NCBI RefSeq assembly: GCF_019218635.1
Contig: NZ_JAHUZB010000001.1
Span: forward strand, 434,001 to 498,000
DNA: 64,000 nt
Direction of reading: 5' to 3'
From: Enterococcus alishanensis
GTDB taxonomy: Bacteria; Bacillota; Bacilli; Lactobacillales; Enterococcaceae
The position numbers and the translations under genes are program-made. The notes beneath the pieces were generated by a model that did no database searches, was not told where the DNA came from, and saw only the letters and a list, made by a program, of their open reading frames with translations. This document shows, one piece after another, positions 26,550-36,366 of this stretch (position 1 is its first letter; every line of letters starts with the position of its first letter).

Positions 26550-27092
26550 ATGAAAATTGGCGAGAAATTAAAAAATTTACGGGTTCAAAAAAATTTGACT
26601 CAGGAAGAGCTAGGCGAAAGAACCGATTTATCTAAAGGGTATATCTCACAATTGGAGAATGATGTCTCATCACCTTCAATGGAAACTTTTTTTGATATTT
26701 TAGCTGTTTTAGGTGTGACGCCAGAGCAATTCTTTAGTCAAAAAAATGTCAATCAAAAAATTGTTTATTCAGATGAAGAAATGACCTTTTATCATGATGA
26801 ATCCAATGGGTATCAAATCAAATGGTTGATTCCAGAATCAAATGAAAAAGAAATGGAACCTATTTTGCTAACTTTTGAAAAAAATGGACAATATAAACAA
26901 TTTGCACCTTCATTATCAGAGACATTTATTTATGTGTTAGCTGGCAAGGTTACTTTGCAATTTGGCGAGGATGATTACATAGCCAATGCAGGAGAGAGTA
27001 TTTATTATGAAGCTAGTAAACCTCATCGTTTGCAAAATGCAGCGAATGGCAAAAGTCAGCTATTGATTGTAGCGACAGATTCTTATTTATAG
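26550..27092 (+). CDS. XRE family regulator with cupin domain (PuuR-like)
   Basis: The protein has 180 residues. The N-terminal HTH (about 3-58) reads [36 protein letters not shown]-terminal cupin (about 105-175) contains [36 protein letters not shown]. This is the architecture of PuuR-type regulators, whose cupin senses polyamines or related small molecules. It lies 17 bases ahead of potA and is the first gene of the operon, so it most likely controls polyamine uptake and its own synthesis. Repressor or activator cannot be decided. Confidence 0.9.
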   Translation: MKIGEKLKNLRVQKNLTQEELGERTDLSKGYISQLENDVSSPSMETFFDILAVLGVTPEQFFSQKNVNQKIVYSDEEMTFYHDESNGYQIKWLIPESNEKEMEPILLTFEKNGQYKQFAPSLSETFIYVLAGKVTLQFGEDDYIANAGESIYYEASKPHRLQNAANGKSQLLIVATDSYL

Positions 27093-27109
27093 AAGTTAGG
27101 AGTGAAGAA

Positions 27110-28198
27110 ATGACAAACACAATTATTTCTTTTAAAGATGTAGTTAAAAAATATGATGATGATGTACCGGTGTTGAAAAAAATCAATTTTGATATTGAGG
27201 AAGGTCGCTTTTATACTTTGTTGGGACCTTCTGGCTGCGGTAAAACGACTATTCTAAGAATTATTGCTGGATTTACCGATGCAACTGAAGGTGATATTTT
27301 TCTTGAAGGCAAACGGATGAATGATGTACCAGCAAATAAACGGCAAGTTAACACCGTTTTTCAAGATTACGCTTTGTTTCCTCATATGAATGTTTTTGAC
27401 AATGTTGCCTTTGGTCTAAAAATCAAACGTTTAAATAAAAAAGAGATTGAGAAAAAAGTTTTAGAAGCTTTGAAATTGGTACAGTTGGAAGGCTATGAAC
27501 ATCGTGAAATCAGCGAAATGTCTGGTGGACAACGCCAACGAGTGGCTATCGCACGAGCGATTATTAATGAACCCAAAATTTTATTATTAGACGAACCTTT
27601 ATCAGCATTGGATTTAAAATTACGGACAGACATGCAATATGAATTACGAGAATTGCAAAAACGCTTAGGAATTACTTTTATTTTTGTGACCCATGATCAA
27701 GAAGAAGCTTTAGCCATGAGCGATGAAATTTTTGTGATGAATAAGGGTAGAATTGTTCAAAGTGGTACACCAGTTGATATTTATGATGAACCGATTAATC
27801 ATTTTGTCGCTGATTTTGTAGGAGAAAGTAATATTGTCAAAGGTACGATGATTGAAGATAATTTAGTAGAATTTGTTGGGAAAAAATTTGAATGTGTTGA
27901 TGGTGGGATGCGGCCAAATGAGTCTGTAGAAGTAGTACTACGACCAGAAGATTTAACTTTGACGACACCAGAAAAAGGGAAGTTAGTTGTAACTGTCGAT
28001 AGTCAATTATTCCGTGGTGTTCATTATGAAATGAATGGCATTGACTCTGATGGAAATGAGTGGATGGTTCATTCGACCAAAAAAGCTAAAAAGGGCAGTC
28101 AAGTTGGTTTGTATTTTGAACCAGAAGATATCCATGTAATGCGTTTCAATGAATCAGAAGAAGAATTTGATGCTCGTTTAGAAAGCTATGAAGATTAG
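27110..28198 (+). CDS. potA: Spermidine/putrescine ABC transporter ATPase
   Basis: PotA powers the polyamine importer. The protein has 362 residues. Walker A is GPSGCGKTT (about 39-47), the Q-loop [12 protein letters not shown], the signature MSGGQRQR, Walker [13 protein letters not shown] and the switch [10 protein letters not shown]-terminal TOBE-type domain (about 285-355, [10 protein letters not shown]) is present as in MalK/PotA. ATG 27110 lies behind TTAGGAG. potB starts nine bases downstream. Confidence 0.95.
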   Translation: MTNTIISFKDVVKKYDDDVPVLKKINFDIEEGRFYTLLGPSGCGKTTILRIIAGFTDATEGDIFLEGKRMNDVPANKRQVNTVFQDYALFPHMNVFDNVAFGLKIKRLNKKEIEKKVLEALKLVQLEGYEHREISEMSGGQRQRVAIARAIINEPKILLLDEPLSALDLKLRTDMQYELRELQKRLGITFIFVTHDQEEALAMSDEIFVMNKGRIVQSGTPVDIYDEPINHFVADFVGESNIVKGTMIEDNLVEFVGKKFECVDGGMRPNESVEVVLRPEDLTLTTPEKGKLVVTVDSQLFRGVHYEMNGIDSDGNEWMVHSTKKAKKGSQVGLYFEPEDIHVMRFNESEEEFDARLESYED

Positions 28199-28207
28199 GA
28201 GGAACTT

Positions 28208-29011
28208 ATGAAAAATATGCGTCGTTTTTATTCCGTTCCTTACTTTTTTTGGCTGTTATTCTTTGTAATTGCCCCCGTGATTTTAATTGTTTATCAATCT
28301 TTCTTTGATATGTCGGGACATTTTACTTTAGATAATTATCGGACCTATCTGACTTCTAGTACTTATTTAAGAATGACTCTGAATTCGGTGGTTTTTGCCT
28401 TTTTGATTACCTTATTTACTTTATTCTTGAGTTATCCAACTGCTTATTTTTTGTCTCGTCTAAAACATCGGCAACTTTTTTTACTGCTGGTAATTTTACC
28501 GACATGGGTAAATTTATTATTGAAAGCTTATGCTTTTATCGGGATTTTTAGTGCCAATGGTTCAGTCAATGATTTCCTTAGTTTCATTGGGATTGGACCG
28601 AAGCAGCTATTATTTACTGATTTTAGCTTTATGTTTGTAGCTGCCTATATTGAACTTCCTTTTATGATTATGCCAATTTTTAATGCATTGGAAGAAATCA
28701 ACCCTTCATTAATTAGTGCCAGTCGTGATTTAGGAGCAAATAATTTTGAAACCTTTCGGCGAGTGATTTTCCCGCTATCATTAAATGGAGTAAAAAGTGG
28801 TGTGCAAGCTGTATTTATTCCATCCTTGTCACTATTTATGCTGACTCGTTTAATCGGTGGCAATCGGGTAATCACTTTAGGAACTGCGATTGAAGAACAT
28901 TTCTTGGTGACTCAAAATTGGGGCATGGGTTCAACAATTGGAGTGATTTTAATTTTAGCAATGTTTATTGTCATGATGTTAACGGGTGAGAGAAAGCGAG
29001 GGCGTAATTAA
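28208..29011 (+). CDS. potB: Spermidine/putrescine ABC transporter permease PotB
   Basis: The protein has 267 residues and six membrane helices. It has the EAA-type loop EEINPSLISASRDLGANNFETFRRVIFPLSLNGV that contacts the ATPase. It begins RRFYSVPYFFWLLFFVIAPVILIVYQSFFD, as PotB/PotH proteins do. ATG 28208 lies behind TAGGAGG. Its stop overlaps the potC start (TAATG). It forms the membrane channel with PotC. Confidence 0.95.
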   Translation: MKNMRRFYSVPYFFWLLFFVIAPVILIVYQSFFDMSGHFTLDNYRTYLTSSTYLRMTLNSVVFAFLITLFTLFLSYPTAYFLSRLKHRQLFLLLVILPTWVNLLLKAYAFIGIFSANGSVNDFLSFIGIGPKQLLFTDFSFMFVAAYIELPFMIMPIFNALEEINPSLISASRDLGANNFETFRRVIFPLSLNGVKSGVQAVFIPSLSLFMLTRLIGGNRVITLGTAIEEHFLVTQNWGMGSTIGVILILAMFIVMMLTGERKRGRN

Positions 29012-29856
29012 TGAAGAAGAATAAATTTTCATGGGCAAACATTTATTTAATAGTTATTTTTGTTTTGCTGTATTTGCCGATTTTTTATTTAATTTTCTAT
29101 TCATTTAACGCAGGCGGCAATATGAGCAACTTTACTCATTTTACTTGGGAACATTATCAGAATTTATTTGCTGATAGTCGTTTGATTAGTATTGTGTTGC
29201 AAACTTTTGTTTTAGCTTTTTTGTCAGCCTTAATTGCTACAGCGATAGGCACTTTTGGCGCAATGTCAATTTACTATACAAGAAAACGCGGCTCTCGCAA
29301 TGCGTTATTAGGTTTGAATAATATTTTAATGGTTTCACCGGATGTAATTATCGGTGCCAGTTTCTTAATCTCATTTACGATGTTAGGTGGTTGGATTCGC
29401 TCGTTTCAACTAGGATTTTTCAGTGTGCTGATTTCCCATGTGGCGTTTAGTATTCCGATAGTGGTCTTGATGGTTTTACCGAAATTACGAGAAATGAATG
29501 ATTCTATGATTGACGGAGCAAGAGATTTAGGGGCAAATAATTGGCAAGTTTTAAAAAACATTATTTTACCATTTTTGACTCCAGGAGTGATTGCGGGTTA
29601 TTTCATGGCTTTCACTTATTCCTTAGATGACTTTGCCGTAACTTTCTTTGTAACCGGAAATGGTTTTACTACAATGTCTGTGGAAATTTATTCGCGAGCC
29701 CGTCAAGGAATCAGTTTGGAAATTAATGCCTTATCGACACTTGTCTTTATCTTCTCACTCATTTTAGTTGTAGGTTATTATTTTATTAGTCGCGACAATT
29801 CGAAAAAAAGCCGCAAACGCAAACGGGATTTTGAGGAGGTGGCAGTACTGAAATGA
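29011..29856 (+). CDS. potC: Spermidine/putrescine ABC transporter permease PotC
   Basis: The protein has 281 residues and six membrane helices. The ATPase-contacting loop is MIDGARDLGANNWQVLKNIILPFLTPGV, and the YSLDDFAVTFFVTG segment is typical of PotC/PotI. The start overlaps the potB stop by one base. The C-terminal tail is strongly basic (KKSRKRKRDF) and longer than in E. coli. The stop overlaps the potD start by four bases, so all four pot genes are coupled. Confidence 0.95.
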   Translation: MKKNKFSWANIYLIVIFVLLYLPIFYLIFYSFNAGGNMSNFTHFTWEHYQNLFADSRLISIVLQTFVLAFLSALIATAIGTFGAMSIYYTRKRGSRNALLGLNNILMVSPDVIIGASFLISFTMLGGWIRSFQLGFFSVLISHVAFSIPIVVLMVLPKLREMNDSMIDGARDLGANNWQVLKNIILPFLTPGVIAGYFMAFTYSLDDFAVTFFVTGNGFTTMSVEIYSRARQGISLEINALSTLVFIFSLILVVGYYFISRDNSKKSRKRKRDFEEVAVLK

Positions 29857-30923
29857 GAAAACTATACGCTTTATTCATTGGTGTGATTGGGATCATTTGT
29901 ATTTTATCGTTAGCTGTTTGGCAAATTAATCGTAGCAGCAATGCTAGTTCAAAGGTCTTAAATATATACAATTGGGGCGATTACATTGATCCAAAATTAC
30001 TAGCTAAATTTGAAAAAGAATATGGCTACAAAGTCAATTATGAAACCTTTGATTCTAACGAAGCAATGGAAGCCAAAATTAAACAAGGCGGTACCGCCTA
30101 TGATATAGCAATTCCTAGCGAATACATGATTCAAAAAATGAAAAAAGAAAAGTTACTGTTGAAACTAGATCATAGTAAAATTAAAGGACTGGAAAATATC
30201 GATGCTCGTTTTCTAGATCAATCTTTTGATGAGAACAATACTTTTTCAGTTCCGTATTTTTGGGGAACTTTAGGCATTGTTTACAATGATAAATTTATTT
30301 CTGGTGAAAAAATCCAACATTGGGATGATTTATGGCGGTCAGAATTAAAAAATAATATTATGCTGATTGATGGGGCGCGTGAAGTCATGGGCTTATCATT
30401 AGATAGTTTAGGAGACTCCATCAATAGTAAAAATATGAAACAGCTAAATCAGGCAGTAGATAAATTAAATACTTTAACACCAAATGTTAAGGCAATTGTT
30501 GCTGATGAAATTAAAATGTATATGGCTAATGAAGAAAGTGCGGTAGCAGTAACATTTTCTGGTGAAGCCGCTGATATGATGGCAGAAAATAGTCATCTTC
30601 ATTACGTTATTCCGTCAGAAGGCTCCAATCTTTGGTTTGATAATATTGTCATCCCTAAAACATCAAAAAACCAAGCAGGCGCCTACGATTTTATTAATTT
30701 CATGCTACAACCAAAAAATGCTGCTCAAAACGCAGAATATATTGGTTACTCAACACCTAATGAAAAAGCACTAGCACTATTACCAAAGGAAATCTCAAAT
30801 GATCCGCAGTTTTATCCTGATGATGAAACGATTAGCCACTTGGAGGTTTATAAAGATTTAGGCTCAGAGTATTTACAGATTTATAATGATTTGTATTTAG
30901 AGTTTAAGATGTATCGGAAATAA
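29853..30923 (+). CDS. potD: Spermidine/putrescine-binding protein PotD
   Basis: The protein has 356 residues. After an N-terminal hydrophobic segment (about 5-24) it reads LNIYNWGDYIDPKLL, the typical PotD/PotF opening, and later PYFWGTLGIVYND and EGSNLWFDNIVIPK. Family members bind the polyamine between two lobes. Gram-positive binding proteins are usually lipoproteins; here the Cys at about 17 (GIIC) is a poor lipobox, so the hydrophobic segment may stay as an anchor. It ends the operon before a strong terminator. Confidence 0.94.
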   Translation: MRKLYALFIGVIGIICILSLAVWQINRSSNASSKVLNIYNWGDYIDPKLLAKFEKEYGYKVNYETFDSNEAMEAKIKQGGTAYDIAIPSEYMIQKMKKEKLLLKLDHSKIKGLENIDARFLDQSFDENNTFSVPYFWGTLGIVYNDKFISGEKIQHWDDLWRSELKNNIMLIDGAREVMGLSLDSLGDSINSKNMKQLNQAVDKLNTLTPNVKAIVADEIKMYMANEESAVAVTFSGEAADMMAENSHLHYVIPSEGSNLWFDNIVIPKTSKNQAGAYDFINFMLQPKNAAQNAEYIGYSTPNEKALALLPKEISNDPQFYPDDETISHLEVYKDLGSEYLQIYNDLYLEFKMYRK

Positions 30924-30940
30924 CATAATCGAAGTATTTA

Positions 30941-30969
30941 AAACGGCCATAGTTGCCGTTTTTTTTTTG
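30941..30969 (+). terminator. Terminator of the pot operon
   Basis: AAACGGC and GCCGTTT pair around a 7-base loop, followed by a run of eight T. Confidence 0.85.
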
Positions 30970-31169
30970 ACTAATTATTACGGGAAAATAATCATGTGTT
31001 TTTAAAAGAATATGTGATGTTCGCCAAGTACTAATACAGCTTTCAGAAAAATACATTTATAATCTTAAAAAGAAGTGTTTTATAGGTTTAAAAAAAATAT
31101 TTCAAAGAATAAATAAGGAATTCATCTCATGTATAAACTTTTAGTTTAGTTATTTTAAGATGACGATAT

Positions 31170-31177
31170 GCTATAAT
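31170..31177 (+). promoter_or_regulatory. Extended -10 promoter of the PTS operon regulator
   Basis: The sequence TGCTATAAT (TG one base before TATAAT at 31172-31177) is a good extended -10. No strong -35 is present at the right distance. It would start transcription near 31184, about 100 bases before the regulator's ATG. Confidence 0.5.
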
Positions 31178-31283
31178 CAACCTTCAAAATAATATGAGAC
31201 TTTTTTTGCAAATTTTGGCTGCAAGATTTGCCATTTTAAATAAAGGGCTTACATTATATAGTTTGATTTGTAAGGAGGAGCAT

Positions 31284-33212
31284 ATGATGAGGCAAGAGCG
31301 AATAGTTGAATATTTATATCTCCAAGATCAGATTGTTACGCCTCAAAAAATTGCTGATGCATTCGGCATTTCTGAAAGAACCTTAGCGAATGATATTAAA
31401 CTAATCAACGCTATCGGAAAATCTGCAGGTTTCGCTTTAAAAAGAATTCGAGGGAGTGGCTATCAATTAGTGATTGTCTCTGAAGTAAAATTTCAGAGCT
31501 TTTTAACAGATAGTTTTCATGACGAACTAATTGACAGTACTAGTCCAGAGCAAAGGATCAAAAGTAGCTTGATTGTTTTATTGTTCAGCGAAGATTTTAT
31601 TACTTTACAAGAATTAGCTGATTATCTAGTAGTCAGTTTATCAACTATTAAGACCGATATGAAAAAAGTAGAAGCATTTTGTAAAAAATATCAGTTGAAA
31701 TTATATAGTAAAGCTCATTATGGATTAAAAATTACCGGCTCAGAAATGCAAAAGCGAAAAGCAATTTTAGACCTACTTAGAAAAAATATAAAACTACCTA
31801 TGCTGACCGAGAAGTATCAAGAGTTCAATAGAATATTTGATGAAGCTGATTTACGAAATTTTCTGCAGCAGCAAATACAGCTGAATCATTTAAAAGTTAG
31901 TGATATCGTTTTTGAGAACGTGATGCAGCATATTAAATTATTGAGTTTTCGGATGCTTCAACACAATACACTTTCTGACGAAGAAAATTTTAATTCTCAG
32001 ATTCAGGATACTTATGATCAATTGACCAAAAATTTGCTTCAGTACTTAACAGATCACTATCAATTAAGTTTTAGTCAATCGGAAAAAATTTATTTGAAAG
32101 AACAATTACGAGGAAAGTTTACAGTTTTAAAAAATCAAACTGATAATCATCACCTTGTTGATAAAATACATCAGGCACTGAAAATAATTGATCGTCGTTA
32201 TCAAACAAGCTTTAGCAACGACGAAGAATTAGCTAATGCTTTATTGATGCATGTGGCGCCGCTACTGCAACGATTGTATACGGGCCATCAGTTGGAAAAT
32301 CCTTTAATTGAAGATATCTACACTCAATATGCCAATGTCTTTAGTTTGGCACTAACATTTATCGATTTATTAAACGAAGGTTCAGACGTCAAAATCAGTA
32401 AAGATGAGATTGGCTACGTGGCAATTTATTTTGCTGCAAGTTTGGAAAAGTATGCCAATCAAGTAGTTGATGATTATCAAAAAATTGCAGTTATTTGTGC
32501 AACCGGAGGCGGGGCTTCTTATTTGCTAAAAGTGAATTTGGAACGCTTATTTGCCAAAGCAGAGGTCACTACTTTTGCTTTAAATGAAATTAGTCGAATA
32601 GGAAATCAATATGATTTATTGATTTCAACTGTGCCGTTAGAAACAGATCAAATTGATTTGCCAGTTATTTTTACTAAGCCGATTTTAAATGCCAAGGATC
32701 TTTCTAAAATAGAAAAGGATTTAACGATTTTACGGGAATCACAAAAACATGGCCGAGATGCGAATCAAATTGTGCTGGATCTTTTTAAAGAGGAATGGTT
32801 TAGACTTTCTTACGAGAATTCTGATTATTTAACTCTTTTACAAAATGAAGCAGTTAAGTTAGAAAAATTTGAAGTAGCTAAACCGGGTTTTGCTAAGAGT
32901 GTATTGGAACGGGAAAATTTAATTGACACAATTTACCAAAAAGGTATCGCCGGTCCCCATCCAATGGAGCAAGGAGCCACAAAAGAAGTAATCAATCTCA
33001 TTTTATTAAAAAATCCACTGAATTATCACGGTAAAGAAGTCAAAATTATTTTTTTAATCAATATAAAAAAAGATCATTTAACACTTCATAAAGAAATTAG
33101 TCATTTGATGATTCAAATGATGGATGATCCAGAATTAAATAATCAATTAGCAAAAATAAATTCGTATAACGAGTTTATCACTTATATAAAAAGCTTGATG
33201 AAAGAAGGATAA
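31284..33212 (+). CDS. PRD-domain PTS transcriptional regulator (BglG/LicR/MtlR type)
   Basis: ATG 31284 is used because AAGGAGG lies just before it; this gives 642 residues. Domain order is an N-terminal HTH (MMRQERIVEYLYLQDQIVT, then FGISERTLANDIKLI), a second Mga-like HTH near 100-150, two PRD regions (about 170-400), an EIIB-like domain with VICATGGGASYLLKVNLERL (Cys near 407), and a C-terminal EIIA domain of the mannitol/fructose type with GIAGPHP (His near 560). Such proteins are DNA-binding activators whose PRDs are phosphorylated by HPr and the cognate EIIB. Position directly ahead of a PTS operon makes it the local activator. Confidence 0.92.
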   Translation: MMRQERIVEYLYLQDQIVTPQKIADAFGISERTLANDIKLINAIGKSAGFALKRIRGSGYQLVIVSEVKFQSFLTDSFHDELIDSTSPEQRIKSSLIVLLFSEDFITLQELADYLVVSLSTIKTDMKKVEAFCKKYQLKLYSKAHYGLKITGSEMQKRKAILDLLRKNIKLPMLTEKYQEFNRIFDEADLRNFLQQQIQLNHLKVSDIVFENVMQHIKLLSFRMLQHNTLSDEENFNSQIQDTYDQLTKNLLQYLTDHYQLSFSQSEKIYLKEQLRGKFTVLKNQTDNHHLVDKIHQALKIIDRRYQTSFSNDEELANALLMHVAPLLQRLYTGHQLENPLIEDIYTQYANVFSLALTFIDLLNEGSDVKISKDEIGYVAIYFAASLEKYANQVVDDYQKIAVICATGGGASYLLKVNLERLFAKAEVTTFALNEISRIGNQYDLLISTVPLETDQIDLPVIFTKPILNAKDLSKIEKDLTILRESQKHGRDANQIVLDLFKEEWFRLSYENSDYLTLLQNEAVKLEKFEVAKPGFAKSVLERENLIDTIYQKGIAGPHPMEQGATKEVINLILLKNPLNYHGKEVKIIFLINIKKDHLTLHKEISHLMIQMMDDPELNNQLAKINSYNEFITYIKSLMKEG

Positions 33213-33216
33213 CAAC

Positions 33217-33522
33217 ATGACCAACCAAGAAATGGACATTTTTAAAATTATTTCGGCGGCAGGAGATTCAAGAGGTGCTGCTTTTGAAGCTTTGCGTTTT
33301 GCACGACAAGGTGACTTTACTGCAGCTGATAACAAAATGAAGGAAGCAAAAGAAAAAAGTATCGCAGCTCATGATGTCCAGACAAAATTGATTACTGCAG
33401 AAATAAATGGGGATAAAACTGAAACTTCTTTATTGATGGTTCATGCGCAAGACCATTTAATGAATAGCATTTTAGCACGAGATCTGATTGAAGAAATGAT
33501 TGAGATGTTACGAGAAAAGTAA
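33217..33522 (+). CDS. PTS lactose/cellobiose-type EIIA component
   Basis: The protein has 101 residues, normal for Lac-family IIA. It opens MDIFKIISAAGDSRGAAFEAL and carries the phospho-acceptor region LLMVHAQDHLMNS with His76. It accepts phosphate from HPr and passes it to EIIB. ATG 33217 is four bases behind the regulator stop. Substrate in this family includes cellobiose, chitobiose, lactose and others. Confidence 0.95.
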   Translation: MTNQEMDIFKIISAAGDSRGAAFEALRFARQGDFTAADNKMKEAKEKSIAAHDVQTKLITAEINGDKTETSLLMVHAQDHLMNSILARDLIEEMIEMLREK

Positions 33523-33544
33523 TAAATAAAAGGAGGAAATATAA

Positions 33545-33877
33545 ATGAAAACGTTATTAGTTTGTGCCGGAGGTTTTTCAACAACCATGATGATGGAGTC
33601 CATGAAAAAAGTTGTTAAAGAATCTCAAAAGTTAGAGGAAGCGGATTATCCGATGGAAGCAATCGGAATCGACAAATTGGATCGTTATATCAATGATTAC
33701 GATGTCATTTTAGTCGGACCACAATTGAGCCATAAATATGAATTTATAAAAACAGAAGCGGATAAAGTGAATAAACCAACTGTGCTTTTGACTTCAGATA
33801 TCTATGGTTCAATGGATGGAGCGACTGTCATGAAACAAGCATTGGTTGCTTATCGAAAAAATCAAGCGCAAGCATAG
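33545..33877 (+). CDS. PTS lactose/cellobiose-type EIIB component
   Basis: The protein has 110 residues. The phosphorylated Cys7 lies in LLVCAGGFSTTMMMESM, the P-loop of Lac-family IIB, although C-A-G-G-F-S-T-T differs slightly from the CSxGMSTS of cellobiose enzymes. VILVGPQLSHKYEFIK follows as in other IIB proteins. AAAGGAGG precedes ATG 33545. It is part of the IIA-IIB-IIC set with short gaps. Confidence 0.94.
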   Translation: MKTLLVCAGGFSTTMMMESMKKVVKESQKLEEADYPMEAIGIDKLDRYINDYDVILVGPQLSHKYEFIKTEADKVNKPTVLLTSDIYGSMDGATVMKQALVAYRKNQAQA

Positions 33878-33888
33878 GAGGCTAAAAA

Positions 33889-35235
33889 ATGGGAAATCCA
33901 CAAAAACAAAGTGCATTTGACAAGGTTGAAGGATTTATTCGAAAAACGTTGGTGCCAGTTGCTAATAAAGTAGATAACAATCCCTACTTAACAGCAATTA
34001 AAAAAGGGATGGTGGTAATGACACCAGTCTTATTATTGGGATCTATTGCAGCAATTTTCCCATCGATTCCTGAATTCATAAAAACGCAAGCGGTTGCAAA
34101 TTGGTTTGAAACTTATGGCTATATTTTTAGTATTATTTCAAAAGTTTCGCTAGGTCTGGTTGGTTTGTATGCAGTGTTGGCAATATCTTATTTTTTAAGT
34201 GAAAACTATAAGCTTTATACAGTCGGCTCCATGATGCTTTCTGCGATTGCCTTTTTAATAGTAGCAATGGATGTTGATGAAAACGGGAATATTATTGCTA
34301 GCTATTTAGACTCAAAAGGATTATTTACCGCTATTTTTGTAGCTATTATTTCAGTTAAAATTTATCAATTCTTCACGAAACATAAACTGGTAATTAAGAT
34401 GCCAGAAGGGGTACCGGATTTTGTCTCCAGCTCTTTTGAATTAATTACGCCAACTGCAACAATCGGGATTTTATTTATTGTCATTCGTGCAGTAACTGAT
34501 AGCTTGTCTGGTGGTGTTTTATTACCTCAAGTAATTATGGATGTTTTAGCACCAGCTATTGGTAGTTTAGATTCTCTTTGGATTATTTATATCGTCTTGG
34601 TTTTACGTTTAGTTTTTTGGTTTTTCGGAATTCATTCTGCCGTATTGTCACCAATTTTATCACCAATTGCTGTTCAATATTTATCTGAAAATATTGCTGC
34701 TCACGAAGCTGGACAACCGTTGACTCATGTTATTACAAATGGAACGTTATCTGCTTTTGCTAATTTTACCGGTTCAGGCGTAACAATGGGACTGGTTATT
34801 GCGATGTTAATTAGCCGATCGGCTCGATATAAAAAAGTTGGTGCGGTTGCTTTACTACCGTCTCTATTCGGAATTAATGAGCCCGTTTTATTCGGGGTAC
34901 CGATTATTCTAAATCCAGTATTAATGATTCCATTTATTTTTGGAGGCGCCTTTGTGGGAATGTTACCAATGATTGCGATGAAATTAGGATTTTTAAACTT
35001 TCCAATTTTTGATCCACCATATGTGCCGATTTTTATGGAAGGATTTTTAACTGGTTTTGACTGGCGAGCAATTATTATTCAAGTGGTTCAAATTGCGTTG
35101 TCGTTTGGTTTGTATCTACCATTTTTCAAAGTTTTAGAAAAACAAGAATTGGACCGTGAAGCAGAGAATATTGCTAAATCAAATCAAATAATTAGTGATG
35201 AAGATGAACAATATTTAACGGATATTGATTTTTAA
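33889..35235 (+). CDS. PTS lactose/cellobiose-type EIIC permease
   Basis: The protein has 448 residues and about ten membrane helices. Family marks are AIKKGMVVMTPVLLLGSIAAIFPSIP near 39-64, WFFGIHSAVLSPILSPI near 244-260 (in place of the usual GxHG) and GINEPVLFGVPIILNP near 325-340, which includes the conserved NEP sugar-site motif. It transports and phosphorylates a glycoside through EIIB. The missing Gly in GIHSAV suggests an atypical substrate. The transcript continues into peptidase genes past a weak hairpin. Confidence 0.93.
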   Translation: MGNPQKQSAFDKVEGFIRKTLVPVANKVDNNPYLTAIKKGMVVMTPVLLLGSIAAIFPSIPEFIKTQAVANWFETYGYIFSIISKVSLGLVGLYAVLAISYFLSENYKLYTVGSMMLSAIAFLIVAMDVDENGNIIASYLDSKGLFTAIFVAIISVKIYQFFTKHKLVIKMPEGVPDFVSSSFELITPTATIGILFIVIRAVTDSLSGGVLLPQVIMDVLAPAIGSLDSLWIIYIVLVLRLVFWFFGIHSAVLSPILSPIAVQYLSENIAAHEAGQPLTHVITNGTLSAFANFTGSGVTMGLVIAMLISRSARYKKVGAVALLPSLFGINEPVLFGVPIILNPVLMIPFIFGGAFVGMLPMIAMKLGFLNFPIFDPPYVPIFMEGFLTGFDWRAIIIQVVQIALSFGLYLPFFKVLEKQELDREAENIAKSNQIISDEDEQYLTDIDF

Positions 35236-35242
35236 ACAACCG

Positions 35243-35267
35243 GGACAGTTTAAAAGCTGTCCTTTTT
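35243..35267 (+). terminator. Weak intra-operon terminator or attenuator
   Basis: GGACAG and CTGTCC form a 6-bp stem around an 8-base loop, followed by TTTTTCTTTT. It lies in the 51-base gap between EIIC and the M24 peptidase, so it may lower rather than stop expression of the three enzymes. Confidence 0.5.
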
Positions 35268-35286
35268 CTTTTAAAGGAGTGAGTGC

Positions 35287-36366
35287 ATGAATAGCAAGAA
35301 AATACAGTCCCTTTTAGCAGTTAATAACTTGGATGGTCTATTGGTAACAGATAAAGTTAACCGACGTTATTTATCAGGCTTTACTGGATCTAATGGTTTG
35401 TTGTTAATTACAGAAAAAGAAAGTCATTTGTTTGTAGATGGTCGGTATACTGAACAAGCGCAGCAGCAAACAAAAGATACAAAAATTTGTGAGATTCCCG
35501 TTGGTAGTTCATTAGAGGAATTATTAGCAAAGAAATTTAAACAGCAAACATTTGGTTTTGAGGCACAAACAATTAATTATCAAACTTTCAAACTTTTCCA
35601 AACAATTGCTGAGAAAAATATCGGTAAATTAGTACCTACTAATTTTTTAATTGAAAAGTTGAGGATGATCAAAACAGATGAAGAAATCTCTAAAATAAAA
35701 AAAGCAGCACAATTGGCAGATGAGACTTTAGCAGAAATCATTCCATTCATTCAAGCTGGTATGACTGAAATAGAATTAGCTAATGAAATTGATTACCGCA
35801 GTAAGAAAAAAGGGAGTGATGGTCCAGCTTTTGAAACAATTGTAGCCTCCGGTCAACGAACAGCACTGCCTCACGCACATGCCAGTCACAAAAAAATTTC
35901 TGTAAATGAGTTAATCATGATTGATTTTGGCACGATTAATCAAGGTTATTATTCAGATATCACTAGAACATTTGCTTTTGGTCAAGTGTCAGCTGAAATT
36001 GAAACGATCTATCAAAAAGTATTAGCTGTTCAAAAAACAGCTATCAAAGAAGTAGTGACAGGAAAGGCGTTTGGTGAACTGGATCAAGAAGCTCGAAACG
36101 GATTTGCGGAAGACAGAATAGCTGATTTTTTTAGTCATAATTTAGGTCATGGTTTAGGATTGTCGTGTCATGAATATCCGTCCTTGGCACCTCATGAAAC
36201 GACTAAAATTGAGAAAAATATGACATTTACGATTGAACCGGGAATTTATTTACCACAGCAATTTGGAATCAGAATCGAAGATGATATTTTGGTGAATAAA
36301 GAAGGTACTGCAGAAATACTGACAAAATTTCCAAAAGAATGGATGATGATTGATGAAACTTGCTAA
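35287..36366 (+). CDS. M24 family Xaa-Pro peptidase (YpdF/PepQ/PepP-like)
   Basis: The protein has 359 residues. An N-terminal creatinase-like domain (about 1-125, including GFTGSNGLLLIT) precedes the pita-bread catalytic domain. Metal ligands are visible: IDFGTINQGYYSDITRTF (two Asp), NLGHGLGLSCHEYP (His), FTIEPGIY (Glu) and RIEDDI (Glu). It should release an N-terminal residue before proline or split Xaa-Pro dipeptides in the cytoplasm. Genes of this family next to an M42 peptidase and a PTS also occur in the E. coli fry-ypd operon. Confidence 0.92.
   Translation: MNSKKIQSLLAVNNLDGLLVTDKVNRRYLSGFTGSNGLLLITEKESHLFVDGRYTEQAQQQTKDTKICEIPVGSSLEELLAKKFKQQTFGFEAQTINYQTFKLFQTIAEKNIGKLVPTNFLIEKLRMIKTDEEISKIKKAAQLADETLAEIIPFIQAGMTEIELANEIDYRSKKKGSDGPAFETIVASGQRTALPHAHASHKKISVNELIMIDFGTINQGYYSDITRTFAFGQVSAEIETIYQKVLAVQKTAIKEVVTGKAFGELDQEARNGFAEDRIADFFSHNLGHGLGLSCHEYPSLAPHETTKIEKNMTFTIEPGIYLPQQFGIRIEDDILVNKEGTAEILTKFPKEWMMIDETC

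Larger units (their letters stand above)
30924..31283. other. Intergenic region ahead of the PTS regulator
   Basis: This stretch contains the pot terminator (30941-30969), about 200 bases of AT-rich sequence in which I see no gene, and an extended -10 promoter (31170-31177). The leader of the regulator mRNA would be about 100 nt. An in-frame ATG at 31194 lacks a ribosome binding site. Confidence 0.5.
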
